Of a DNA stretch of 64,000 nt, positions 49,753-61,621 are shown one piece after another (position 1 is the first letter of the stretch; every line of letters starts with the position of its first letter). A model generated the notes under the pieces. That model was not told the DNA's origin. It was given only the letters and a program-made list of their open reading frames with translations, and did not search any database. Location of the stretch: the NCBI GenBank assembly GCA_027924585.1, contig BSBM01000440.1, positions 13,051,501 through 13,115,500 on the forward strand. The letters run 5' to 3'. A program made the translations under genes and the position numbers. Source of the DNA: Larix kaempferi. Its lineage: Eukaryota > Streptophyta > Pinopsida > Pinales > Pinaceae.

Positions 49753-52551
49753 CCCTATGAAGGCCAAAAATATCAATATTGGTATTGGTGAAGAACCAAA
49801 GTTTGCTTCTATTGGGGATTACTGGGATGAAGAAACAATAGGACGAATTGCAAACCTACTGCGTGAATATCAATATTTGTTCCCTACCAAGTTTTCTGAA
49901 ATGAAAGGCATTTTAGGTGACTTGGGAGTTATGAAAATACCTCTCAATCCTGATGCGAAGCCTATTAAGCAAAGACCCTATATATAAAGAAAGAGTGAAA
50001 GAAGAAATTGATAAAATGCTTTAGGCAGGAATCATTGAACCAGTAGAAGAATAAGAATGGATAACTCCCATGGTAATTCAAGACAAGAAAGCTAAAGGTG
50101 AAATCAGAATTTGTGTGGACCTCAGGAAATTGAATGATGCATCTCTACATGACCCATTTCCTACTCCATTCACAAACGAAGTGCTAGAGAATGTAGGTGG
50201 AAAGGAGGATACTCTTTCATTGATGGATTTTATGGATATCATCAGATTAGAATTTCTACATAAGACAGACACAAGACTACATTTGATACTAAATGGGGGT
50301 CATATCAGTACACTGTTATGCCTATTGGATTGAATAACGCACCTTATATATTTTCAAGAGTTGTTGTAGCTGCATTTAAGGATTATATTCATAAATTCTT
50401 AGAAGTTTAATTTGACGACTGGACAGTATTCGACCTTTTTAAGAACCATCATGCGAACTTAAGAATGATGTTAGCAAAGTGTAGACAATATCATATTTCC
50501 TTGAACCTAAAGAGTTGCGTCTTTTGTGTTCCTTATCGTATTTTATTGGGACACATAGTATGTAATCAAGGATTTATGGTTGATCCGACGAAGATAGAAA
50601 TCATAGTAAATCTTCCAACGTCTAACTCAGTGAAACAACTATGCACTACAATGGGGCACACATGATACTATAGAAAATTCATTAAAGGATATGAGCAAAT
50701 CCCTGCACCTATGGAGAGATGATTGAAGAAATAAGCGAAGTACAATTGGACTGAAGATTGTCAAAAAGGATTGGACACGTTGAAAGAGAAAATGGTTACA
50801 ACGCCTATTCTCGTCTTTCCTGAGTAGAATAAACCACTTCATGTACATGTAGTTGCTTCATTTATATCACTTGGCATTGTATTAGTGCAACCAGGTGAGG
50901 GAGGCATCGATCATCCCATCGCATTTTCAAGCAGAAAGCTATCTTCAGCAGAAAATAATTATACCACAATAGAAAGGGAAGGCTTAGATATGGTGTACGC
51001 ATTGCAAAAGTTTAGACACTATCTACTAGGTTCACATTTTTGTATGTTTACTGACCATTCAACTTTGAACTACTTGGTTAATAAACCAGTGTTAGGGGGA
51101 AGAATATGAAGATGGTTGTTATTGTTTCAGGAATACGATTTTGAAATCATTGTGAAACCAGGAAGATTGAACACAGTACCTGACCATCTTTCAAGAATCG
51201 AGTCAGGAGAAGAACCTAGTAATTTGGAGGACAATCTACCAGATGCGCAGTTGTTTTCTATGCATATAGAAGATGACTATTTCAAAGACATTGTAGAATT
51301 TCTGACTACAAGATTAGCACCTACAGAATTTAATACGCAACAAAAGAAACAATTAGTGGTAAGAGCAATTGAATTTACTCTAATTGCAAGACAATTATAC
51401 AAATTGGGACCAGATGAAATACTGCAAAGATGCGTACTAGAACATGAAAGACCTATTATACTGGCTGAAGCACATTCAGGTGTATCCAAAGGACACTACA
51501 CAGGAAGAGCTACTGTGCATAAAATTTTGAGATCAGGTCTATGGTGTCCTACGATACACAAAGACTTAAAATAACATTGTCGGAAGTGCGATGTATGCCA
51601 AAGAATAGGAAAGCAATTTCATAGAGATGAGATTCCATTTATGCCACAACTGAAATTGCAAGATTTTGATAAATGGGATATTGACTTCGTGGGACCTATT
51701 AACCCACCAAGGAAGCGAACTGGTTCAAGATATATCACCACAACTACATATTATCTAACTAGATGGGAAGAGGAAAAACCAGTGAAGGATTGTAGGGCAG
51801 TTACAACCGCGAAGTTCATTTTTGAGAATATTTTGACAAGGTTTGGATGTCCAAAGATTCTAGTGAGTGATCAGGGAGCCCATTTCTTGAATAGAACTAT
51901 TGAAGCCCTAACAGAAGAATTTCAGATCTACCATCAGAAGATCACACCATATCATCCACAAGATAATGGCACTGTACAAGCCTTTAATAAAGTATTGGAG
52001 AATGCATTGACCATGGCATGCAATACAAACAAGGATGATTGGGATCTTAGAATACCAGCAGTCTTATGGGCATATAGAACAACTTGTAAGAAGTTGAGAG
52101 GTTATACACATTTCAGATTAGCATATGGTCAGGAAGCTGTCATGCCAATGGAATACATAGTACCAAGCTTGAGAATTGCAGCATTCATAGACATGGCTGA
52201 TGATCAGACAATGGATGAAAGACTACTACAGTTAGTTGGATTGGAGGAAGATCGCTTCATTGCAAGTTTTCACCAACAAGTGTAGAAAGACAGAGAAAAG
52301 GTATGGCATGATAGACACATCAAGAATAAATTCTTCTAGGTAAAAGACCTTGTCCTCCTTTATGATAGAAAATTTATGAAATTTCCTGGAAAATTCAAAA
52401 TGCATTGGTTAGGACCATACATTTTCAAGCATGTCACTAATGGTGGCGCAGTTCATCTAGCCACATTACTTGGAGAATATTTGCAAGGAATTGTTAATGG
52501 GAGTAGACTAAAGCCTTACAGATATGTCCCTACTCCTTTAGGTATCAGTTA
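49753..52551 (+). pseudogene. E3 reverse transcriptase, RNase H and integrase
   Basis: RT begins with FASIGDYWDEETIGRIANLL and KQRPY, then IRICVDLRKLND, HDPFPTPF and the hinge to the catalytic loop. The loop reads stop-F-D-D (TAA at 50408-50410, then FDD) where YLDD is expected. RNase H keeps DHPIAFSSRKLSSAENNYTT, but the first catalytic Asp is Val (GTT, 50852-50854). Integrase keeps the zinc region (HCRKCDVCQ after a TAA at 51572), core WDIDFVGPI and VSDQGAHF; the catalytic Glu is Gln (CAA, 51977-51979, NGTVQAFN). The C-terminal GPYIF motif (about 52410) ends at TAA about 52551. All three enzymes are inactivated. Confidence 0.9.
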
Positions 52552-53110
52552 AGCAATGGAAACAATTTTTAAGTGTTATGTGCAGTAGAAATTGGATACG
52601 AAAATAGAGGGCAAATTTTGCACACAATTTTGCTAAAATGCGCAGTTTCACAATATGGGAAGATGTGTTGCGAAGCACACATAGCAAGCTAAGTTGCGAA
52701 GTAAAAGAAGGGAGTCTCGCTATGAAAGTTAAAGTTGAGAGAAGGGAAATGCATAGTCAACCTCGTGATTCGTCTAACCGTTAGCGAAGTAAAAGAAAAC
52801 TAGTCATTTTAGTTTTTGGTCAGAAAGTAGCCATTATACAGTACTTTCGGGAACCGGATGTTTCCGATTTTAAGGCATATTCATCCGTTGAAGACACATT
52901 AAATGAAGGGAAAGGACCAATATCTAGGAAATATTTGGCCAACGAACATGGAATTTAATGCTAAGTTTGCCTTTTTTGGGCACTCCTTAGTGTCGATGTG
53001 CATATAAATAGTAAGACTGCATAGTTACGGATTTTACCACAAATTTTAATTTTTATTGCTTGTAATTTCCAAGATTTTACCAATCAAGAACAAGAGTAAA
53101 CCGATAGTGT
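52552..53110 (+). other. E3 spacer between integrase and the extra frame
   Basis: No reading frame is supported. GCGAAG and GCGCA motifs are frequent. A TATA-like CATATAAATAG lies at about 53000, about 110 bp before the extra frame; it could be chance. Confidence 0.45.
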
Positions 53111-56001
53111 ATGTCTGAGCAATCGAACCTAGATGATATATTAAGAGAATTCCGACATTTTGGTTTGGAAGGAGTTATGAATACACCAGTGAAGAAAGCA
53201 GTAACAGAGAGAGGTGGAACATCTAGAGTTTCATCGTGAAACATTCTAGAGCAGAAGCATAAAGATAAGCAGAAGGCCACTAAGCAAGAGAATCTGAAGG
53301 CCGTGAGTATTCCGAAACCATTTCCACCAGAAAAACCTCACGATAGGCCGATCCTGCTTGTTCTAGAGTACATCTCTCTAAGAATAGATAATGTGCTAGT
53401 GGTGTTTCTCACAAATAATTCGCACTATGAGACTCCACTGCCGCCCATGTCGAGTCATGTGCGCATTAAGGAGAATTTGCTTGGTAAAATTCTAGAGTGC
53501 AAATTCATGGATCATGATTTGCTACAAGATACGGAGTACCCACAGTTTCAACCAAACCATTACATGTGTAGGAAACACGATGAATCCAACAAGCAGACAA
53601 CAATTCAAGTGCACTACTAGATTGTGTCGTTGCAGCCATCAGTGTTGTTGAACTTGCCGCGCATTCTACACTTTGATAGGATCCCAGAGCTCACAATGGT
53701 TTTGCGCACATTTCTTTCATGTACACACTAGGTATACTTGTGGTTAGACCGCAATATCGACATCAACATAGATCTCATCTACCGAATCACACAATTGAGA
53801 AAGAGACGTGTTGATCCCGTAGTTGAGTTCATAGGCAAGAACAAGAACAAAGAGCTTGCCAAGAGAATGAAGAGTGAATTTGGTTTGCTCAAGAGAAACA
53901 GTGGATATAAAACAACCGCAATAAGGGATCAAACTATGCGGTTCATAGTTCAATTGCTCACAGGGAAAATCCTAAGGAAATGCAGACCGAATGAGGTGTC
54001 GGTCACTGCAATCTCCTTAGCTGCGAAGGACAAGGATGGAATCTAGTACAATTAGGAAAGATATCTGCTCAACGAGTTTCTAGATGACGTTAGTGATACA
54101 CAAGATGGTGTACATCAGTTCCATTATAGTTGGTTGTTAGTGTTGATTGCATCCATAGGCTAGAAAGATCCTAAGTATCAATAGAATGTCCTGGTATTCA
54201 ATGGATATTTCTAAGGACCCATGTTTGCGAAGATGTGGGAAAACTCGAATCCGGAGAGACAAAGGCTAAATAACATATAGTTGTTTGCATATTATGAGCA
54301 TTTATGCAAACTTATCCAGAGGACTCCATGTATTACCAAAGAAATAATAACTATCTACATTCACAAGATGACATTCAAAGCCAGACTTCATTTCATTTAC
54401 ATTCTTTCGAGAGCACAAATAAAGAATCTTGAATGGTTTGAAGGGCTATATAAACTAGATGCACAGAAAATTGATCTTATCATAGAACATTGACCGCCAG
54501 AGTGGAAGATATATGCGCTAGAGACACTCATCACTACATCAGAGGAAAGCGCAGATGAGAATATGCATAACCCAGAAGATGACCCAACAAGTGCTCAAGA
54601 TCAGGGCCAAGATCCAGAAGAAGAACAAAAAAAATTGCTGATTTTCCAGCAAGAGAGAAAAGGAAGAATCTCGACATAGTCGTTCCGGAAGGAGCACAAA
54701 GGAAGAAACATAAGGAAAATAAGGCTCTGCTTGATGCACAGTTGCATGATGGCGAATATGACTGCACCGCAACCTGAGTAAATGAGCATATTGAAGAAAA
54801 ACTTGCATTGAAGGACAACAATCAATAAGAAGTCTAAGTGGGCATGATAGAGAGCCTCGCAGAACTGAAGATTCTAGTATCAAGAGTTGAACAAGTCCAA
54901 TGAGACTTAGTAAGGGAATGAGATTCTGAAGATAGGACAAGCGAGTCAAGCCAAAGGAAAAGAAAGGAGCCTACCTTGAATATGAGACATCAACTAGTCA
55001 CAATAGAGCCTATGAATGTCATATTCTCGACTAATGAGCTTACTGAAGGTGCGAAGAAGCTCGCACATCTGGACATTAACGTTGGGATGTTTCCCATCAA
55101 AGGATTGCATAATATTCATTTGCAGGTTGTGGAAGAAATCGAAGATAGAGACATGATCTCTTATAACCAACATCTGAATCTGTAAGATAGCTACAAGGAT
55201 TTGAAGGATGAATGCGCACTGAATAAAAATGAGTTAGCATATGCACAAGAGAAGCATAAAAAGTTGAAGAAAGCCGTTGTTGAAGTCTGCGCGAAGATAC
55301 CAGATTGCGCAGAAGATCCTGGAGTAGAACCGACCATCCTAAATATTGGTACTAGTGTGGACAATCTCAAAGCAAATATGGAGGATATGGAGATTGGCTA
55401 TAAGGAGAAGATTGCTGAATTAGAGTCTCGGCAGCAACCTGGAAGTCTGCAAGATGTGAAAGAAGAAAGAGCCGAAGAGCTGAAGGCATCAACAAAAAAT
55501 CTCCGCAGAAGTGGCGATATGTCAGGACCTACTTGAAGAAGTCACCAAGGTATGGGCTATGCTACAAGAGGACCATGAATTACATAAAATTAAGGATGAA
55601 GTTCAGCAAAGGCAGAAGGACCTTGATTCTGTTAACACAGCTATGAAGGATTTTCTTCCAAGGCAAAGGATCCATAATTTCACAAAGACGAAAGAGCTTC
55701 AAAAGGAGCCAAAACTTCGTCGAAGTTGCAACCGATGTAAGAAGAGGAACTGGCACTCTCTAAGGAAATTGAGGAGAAACGGCAAGAGCTTCGCACAACA
55801 CAGAATACAATGAAGGAGAAGATGCAAGAACCCATCTTAGATATTATGCTCAAAATGATTAAAGAGTTTGAGCAAGAGACTGAGGAAGTAGTTGTGAATT
55901 TGAGCGCAACTTTTCAGGAATTCTCTGCGAAGTTGAACATCCCAGCGGATTCGCAGTCGAAGCAGCCTAGTGAAAGTGGCTTGGGGGAGAGCCACAAATA
56001 A
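53111..56001 (+). pseudogene. E3 extra 3' reading frame (about 960 codons), sense strand, unknown function
   Basis: From ATG 53111 (MSEQSNLDDILREF) a frame with scattered stops continues to about 54490, then in shifted frames to 56001. The N-terminal two thirds are globular in look: LVLEYISLRIDNVLVVFL, RPNEVSVTAISLAAKDKDGI, ERYLLNEFLDDVSDTQDG and FHYSWLLVLIASIG. The last third (about 55200-55990) is Lys/Glu-rich and predicted by eye to be coiled coil (YKEKIAELESRQ, KEFEQETEEVVVNL). Several stops fall where TGG would fit (54044, 54053, 54161, 54182). No env-like signal peptide or membrane span is evident. Sense orientation and position between integrase and LTR fit the class of additional retrotransposon ORFs; the family is not one I can name. 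Confidence 0.65.
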
Positions 56002-56013
56002 GTGTTAGGGGCC

Positions 56014-57196
56014 TGTTGGGCGCATCCCAAGTGCAGGAAGTTTTGATGACAAAGGTATAGTTAGGTGAGGCCTAATATTGACCAATTTTGCAAGAAGAAA
56101 CTCTACAATTCCCAGGAGCAGAGTATGGAGCGAAGTGAATTTGACAGGAAAGGACCCGTACCCTTAGTAAATACGAAGTACTAAGGACAACCAAAGGTAG
56201 TTGGAGAAGTTATGGATGAAGTGGCGAACTGTCATCTACAGAAGCATAGATTAAAGAAGTGGAATGGCACAAAGGACATGCCACTGTAGAGTCAGAGCTG
56301 TGCGGTCAAAACTGTGATTGTTAGACAAAGCATCAGAGTTAGAGAAGCGGCACAAAAGGACATCGAAGTTGCAACTAAGTTAAGGCAAAGCGTGGTCAAC
56401 AAGAGAAACATGTCATTTTGGGTTTAAGGGTACTATGGGGGTTGGCCCATAGTTATTGTAAATATGTGACCTTCGGGCACAATCTATATAAAGGGAAATT
56501 TTGTATAAGTAAATAAGGGTTAGAGACTTTGGGTAGAACAGAGGAGATATTGCTAGATCTAGGCTGAGAGAGATCTAAGAGAGGAAAAAGACTCTGCAGC
56601 TGAGTGCACAAAGATCTATTGTAGATAATACTCTAGAGCTGAGTGCGCACACTAGAACTATTACATATTCCAAGTAATATAATAACAGTGCCCATGTACA
56701 TAGCTCTCATTCAATGGGTGAACCATGTAAATCCCTGTGTATGTGTGTGAATCTATGATATATTTTGTTTTCATGTATGATTATGCTTATATATTTGCTT
56801 TCATATGTATGTGCATGAGAATTTTATGTTAAGTAAGCGAAACACACATGTGTGAATGTTGCGAAGTCATATTAAGTTTTATAAATGCGTAGTTATAAGA
56901 GTAAATATAGCAATGATTCAGTGAATTTGTAGGTTGTCGATAACTGTGAGGTGCACAATTACATGTTTCTATTGTTATGTTAAGTATATGTTAAGAAAGG
57001 ATTACATTACGAGATCGCATAACACAATCGCGCATCATCAAGGTTACAGAAACCCGATTCTGTAACCACCCATCTTCGCTTCAGGTGAGACATCATCCTG
57101 TTTGCGGTTTGATGCCAAAAGGGCCAGTGAAGGGGATTTTGTTGGGTCTACAATAAGAATTTTTCCAAACCCGGGTCAGCCCAGAGTAAACCAACA
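56014..57196 (+). repeat. 3' LTR of E3
   Basis: TGTTGGGCGCATCCCAAGTG ... GAGTAAACCAACA, preceded by the purine-rich GTTAGGGGCC. The Tat element resumes after it. Confidence 0.9.
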
Positions 57197-58240
57197 AGGA
57201 CCCCACCATTTTGTTTATGTACAAGCAGTTCCCTAATCACCTTACATTGTGGGAATACCATATTATTTTGGCAGCAACCCATGGTCACCTTTGATTGATG
57301 TGTTGGAGTCTCAATATCCTCAGCCATATGTGTTTTGACCGGTCACCATTACTCACCATTTTGCATCTCCCTCAAAGCACTTTCATTTGTAGCTTGTATC
57401 TGTCCATTTCAATCTGTGTCATTCTAAAAGGAAATTTGTCATCCACACCCCCCATGTTTACATCGATCAAAGGAATTTATGAGCCTCACACTTATCAACT
57501 AGTATTGTGTCATGTATTTCCATCCACCAATCGGTTACAAGATGATATCAGTCCTCGGGATAAAACAATCATCTTATCGTGTGCTTCATCTCTCATCAAT
57601 GTCAAAACACTACATTCCGAGAGTTGTAGTAGTTGCAGTTGTACCTTGGGATCCCTTTCAATCACTATAAGGGATCACCTCGAACTTGGTAGGGAGAGTC
57701 ATTAGTGATTCCGAACCAAGTGGTTTCCCCTAGATCGACATCAACACATCATTGCATCAGGGGGAAACGTAATTTTGAAGGTAGCAGTGTTCACATTTAC
57801 AAATCATGGTCGCAGTCCATTTGGAAGACTCAAGCTCTCAGGCACCTTCACACACCATACTAGTCTCCCACCCCTATGGGATTTCCATGATCATCAACAA
57901 TGTCGCTTCTTCATCATCCAACAATAGTTTCGAGGTCATTTACTCTCACATGGATCAAAGTTGCCTTCATTTATGCCACACACAGTATAGTATACTTGAC
58001 ACCTTGGTCCTCTCTCACTGGAATCACTTTGACAACATTTCACGAGCATGGGTATTCCCACCTTGTTTGTATAAAAAAACCATTATTTGTTATAGCTCCA
58101 ACGGTCATCACCAACAATATTCCCCCCATGGGAGAACCTTATTTGTCCACATATGCTTCATTCTACAGAACATGAGAGAAAAAAAATGACGCATTATCGT
58201 CTCTACAGTACCCTTTGAACCTCATACATTAGGGGGCATC
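57197..58240 (+). other. 3' untranslated region of the old Tat element, with polypurine tract
   Basis: Non-coding. CACGAGCATGGGTATTCCCA at about 58041 matches the duplicated motif of the E2 3' region. AGGGGGCATC (58231-58240) is the polypurine tract before TGTTAACTCC. Confidence 0.75.
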
Positions 58241-58848
58241 TGTTAACTCCTAAATTTCACACACATGTGACATTTTGGTGGTTCTTCAAATAAGGTGGCA
58301 TCAACATAAAGAATGCAATTCACCAAAAGCATCCTCAATAAATCCAAAAGACAGCATGAGTCCAAAAGTGCCAAAAAATAGTCAAAAGAAGGGTTAGTGT
58401 AGGTAAAAGACTCTTTACCCATGATATAGCACAGGTTACGTAAACAATGCCCACGCTACACCCGCACGGTTATTCCTTCGATAGTCGCACTACTGTTAAA
58501 AAATGGGACGACCTAATTCTTATGGCACATTAAAGTCTCAATCATCTCCAAGGATATGAATTCATCTCCTCACACACTTGGTGGCATTAGTTAGCCCCGC
58601 CAGTGTACTTTGGAAATAGTTCATGGAGAAGATGAGTTCACATTTGGATCTATTTTTTTGTTGGCCACCTCTTGGACTATAAAAGGAATCCATTGGAATG
58701 CATTTTGTAGAGATAAATCAAGAGCAAGGTTATGATGCTAGATTTGAGTTGGAGCTTTCTCATATCCCACCACTTCCTATCATTGTGAGCATTCCCAAGC
58801 TCCCTTGTCACCTTCCTTCAAGGGGCAAGTGTTTCTCTCCATGGTTCC
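58241..58848 (+). repeat. 3' LTR of the old Tat element, left part
   Basis: Starts TGTTAACTCC (E2: TGTTAACACC) after the polypurine tract. A TATA box GACTATAAAAGG lies at about 58675. Cut by E5 at 58848 and resumed at 62394; its end after that is not determined. Confidence 0.75.
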
Positions 58849-59621
58849 TGTTAGGATATTCCTATACTCCATCCTATTCCTTCTAACATTCCTATCATTT
58901 ACATTTTCAGTCCTGCATGCAAAATTAGGGTTTGCATGCATTTTACATGCATCCTAGTCATCAGCACCAGCACCAGCACCTAGCCCTCAGCAAACTAGCC
59001 CCAGGAGCTTCTCTCGGATCAGTCTTAGCTCTCCTAGAGCTTAGTGCACCCTCTTTTCAGTTATTGCATGAGAAGGGCGCCTTTCTTCATCTTCCAGTCC
59101 AGTTTAGTTCAGTTATCTTCAGTTCTTCCTTGATTTAAGGATTAACTGACTCCTAATTGACCTTATCACTCTTTTGGACCTCCAGTGTGACTAGATATAC
59201 TGTTTTGACTCTAGTTAGCTCCATGAGCGCCCTCCACTGAGTCTCCTTCACTATATCAGTGCTTCCATGTGCCAATTACACCAACCACACTCAGTTAGAC
59301 TCAGTTTGACTCCCGGTTGATCACTACTTGTGCATTGATGACTTCACTGATGATGAGATAGACTCCTAGTTTGGCACTGATGACTCTCCACTGATTATGG
59401 ATCTGTGCATGAAGGATAATTCGAATTACACCTAGTGAATTCGAATCCTCATACTCAGCATTGTATATTTACCCGGTTACTACTCTGATTAATGTAGTGT
59501 GTGTAATTATTCTGCCTCTATTGGATCTATGTTCTATTGCTTCTCTCTTCTTCCTTAATTCCTTAATTCTTTCACTGTGAGTTTACATTATCTCTTTGGA
59601 TCTTATGTTGGCAATCTAACA
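58849..59621 (+). repeat. 5' LTR of E5
   Basis: TGTTAGGATATTCC ... GGCAATCTAACA, followed directly by the primer site. Confidence 0.95.
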
Positions 59622-59633
59622 TGGTATCAGAGC
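59622..59633 (+). other. Primer binding site of E5 (tRNA-Met type)
   Basis: TGGTATCAGAGC immediately after the 5' LTR. Confidence 0.95.
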
Positions 59634-59753
59634 CATTTGAGAGTATATTCTACCTCCATTCTTGAGAGTTTTTTTTTGCAGGTATTTCAAAGTTCTAGCA
59701 GTTGCAGCAGAAGATTCAACAGCTTTCTATTTGCACTTATTCAAGCAGTCAAG

Positions 59754-61477
59754 ATGAGCAATTCGAATGCTCCTTCTTCTCCTATACATCTCACTCCTTT
59801 CAATTACTTCGAATGGAGGGATGAGATGAAGATTTTCTTGATGACAAAAGGGTTTGAAAGATTGGTTTATGAAAGAGATGCCACACCACATATAGCTAGA
59901 GATAAAATCAAGCATGTAACCAAATTGGATGAAGCTTTTGGATACATATGCCTTTACATGTCTAGAGATCTATTGTTCCATGCTGAAGGTTTGAATTCTC
60001 CAAAAGAGTTATGGACCAAATTGGAGAGCCTTTTTGGAAAACAAGTGGGATGAGAGGCTACACTCTTGAAAACGAATTGGCCTCTCTACAACCTAGCAAT
60101 TTTGAGAGCATTCAAACATTCATCTCAAAATTTCAGAATTTGGTTACTCAATGCAAGCATTGTGGCATCACCAAAAGTGATGAGCAATTAGTACTCTCCA
60201 TTTTGAGCAAACTTGGATCTCAATTTTCTGTTTTTGTCTCTACTTTCCATTCTGGGCGAATGTCAATTCCTGGATGGAAGTTTCCTACCTTGGAAAAATT
60301 TACTACCGCTCTCATTCAAGAAGAAGACTAATTGATTCAAATGGGTTCCATCACAATCTCCAGAGATCTAGCTCTTTTAGCTGGTGAATCAAGTGGAGCG
60401 AATGCAAGGGGGGGACAAAAAGGCAAAGGAAAGAAACCTTCAAGATCCAAGAATGACAAACAAAAGAGACCTAATTGTACCTACTGCAAGAGAGGAAACC
60501 ATCCTGAGCATCCCCGCATGCATAAGAAGATTGATCTTCTAACCAAGCTTCTTGAACAAAACCAAATTGTTGTTCCAAAAGAAGCAAAGATGTCTGATTC
60601 TGGAAGTGGACCTGATGATTGTCATGCATTGATGGCTGGTTTTTCAAAGACAAAAGCTCTCCTCATAGATTCTGGAGCTTCCAACCACATGATGGCACAA
60701 AAAGAATCTTTCTCTTCTCTAGATCTCCATGATGGGCCTACCATTCACATGGGAGACAACACTCAGGTTTCTGCAAAAGGAGTGGGTACAATGCATATGG
60801 AACATGGTAAGTTCAAAAATGTCTTGTTTGTTCCTTCTCTAACTGCAAATTTATTATCAGTTTATCAGATGACCCATACAGGATCTCCAAAGCAAGTTAC
60901 TTTTGGTCCAAACACTGTCGAGATCACAGAAATATCCACTGGAAAGGTTATAGCGAATGGGATTGCTAATCATGCCTCAAAGGCATATGAATTTTCTCAC
61001 TTTATGCCTTTCTCTCCAAGTGTTTCTTCAGATTCCGATCAAGATCAGAGTGACTTCTCTTCCGATGAAGAAGAAGAGCAAGATTCTGATGTAGAAGTCA
61101 TAGTTCAAAAATATTGCAATCTAGAATCAACACCTATTCTCAGTCCAGATACAAGGTCAACATGGGCTCACACAACTCTTGCTACTACTGAGAACACTGT
61201 TGAGGATCATCACACTACCAGACTTCCACACCATGCCAACCTTGCATTATGCCATCCACCTCTCCATGAGAGATGCAGCATGATGATGGGGTTTACTCTT
61301 CCATTCTTTGGGAAAACTCATCATGATACATTCGCTCCAGTGACAGAAAAGGTTCCTGAAAGACTTGCTACATTCAGCACATTCTCTAGCACTTTCATTC
61401 GCACTTTACAGAGGATCAGCTTACCAAGTCTCTTTGCAAAGTTTTCATTGATGAAAGCTTGCTTCTTTTCTGCTTAG
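59754..61477 (+). pseudogene. E5 gag-protease, one frameshift and one TAA
   Basis: ATG 59754 starts MSNSNAPSSPIHLTPFNYFE, a typical plant copia gag N-terminus. The frame breaks near 60041-60046, where an A run is one base short (GGAAAACAAG). The capsid continues in the next frame (GYTLENELASLQPSNFESIQ, ... LSILSKLGSQF) to TAA 60329-60331, then in the same frame to 61477. The knuckle reads CTYCKRGNHPEHPR, with Arg (CGC) in place of the last Cys. Protease: LLIDSGASNHMM (intact D-S-G, about 60660) and NVLFVPSLTANLLSVYQM. After an acidic Ser/Asp/Glu tract (about 61010-61090) the last 130 residues are unrecognised. Pol is absent. Confidence 0.88.
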
Positions 61478-61610
61478 AGTGATGGTTCCTTGAGTTATTA
61501 AAAAATATAAAACAAAAAAAAGAAAAAGAAAAATTGAGGCAGTATTTTTTTTATCATTTCATTGATTGTATGGGTGACCTTTGGTCCTAGTTACCAGGGC
61601 CCAGGATGGA

Positions 61611-61621
61611 TTAAGGGGGGG
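61611..61621 (+). other. Polypurine tract of E5
   Basis: TTAAGGGGGGG before TGTTAGG. Upstream block 61571-61610 is conserved with E4. Confidence 0.93.

Larger units (their letters stand above)
41515..57196 (+). mobile_element. E3: old Ty3/gypsy element with extra domains, carrying nested E4
   Basis: LTRs at 41515-42695 and 56014-57196 (about 1.18 kb, TGTTGG start) are clearly homologous but diverged, roughly 85-90% by eye. Order: leader, gag (split by E4), protease, gag-like domain, RT-RNase H-integrase, then a long extra frame before the 3' LTR. The order protease-RT-RNase H-integrase places it in Ty3/gypsy. I see no chromodomain. No exact target duplication is visible. Without E4 it is about 12.6 kb. 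Many stops, so inactive. Confidence 0.9.
35410..58848 (+). mobile_element. Old, decayed Tat-like Ty3/gypsy element, split by later insertions
   Basis: The left end begins abruptly inside the protease region; homology with E2 starts at MTFDLNKGAPW against MAFDLDQSEPR. The gag, leader and 5' LTR are missing. Protease, two knuckle remnants, RT, RNase H and integrase follow up to 40056. A fold-back element lies at 40057-40633, E3 occupies 41515-57196, and the 3' region resumes at 57197. The polypurine tract is at 58231-58240 and the 3' LTR starts at 58241, where E5 interrupts it. The LTR tail resumes at 62394. Dozens of stops show it is long dead. Confidence 0.85.

Noticed and set aside
52990-53010. 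Internal promoter for the E3 extra frame (TATA-like CATATAAATAG)
   Set aside because: A single TATA-like match in AT-rich DNA is not enough evidence.
53111-56001. Envelope-like gene in E3, suggesting an endogenous retrovirus-like element
   Set aside because: No signal peptide or transmembrane segment is visible. The C-terminal part is charged coiled coil, not a fusion or anchor region.
41500-57205. Target duplication of E3
   Set aside because: Flanks (GGTAT at left, AGGAC at right) do not match; erosion or a boundary error is possible, so none is claimed.
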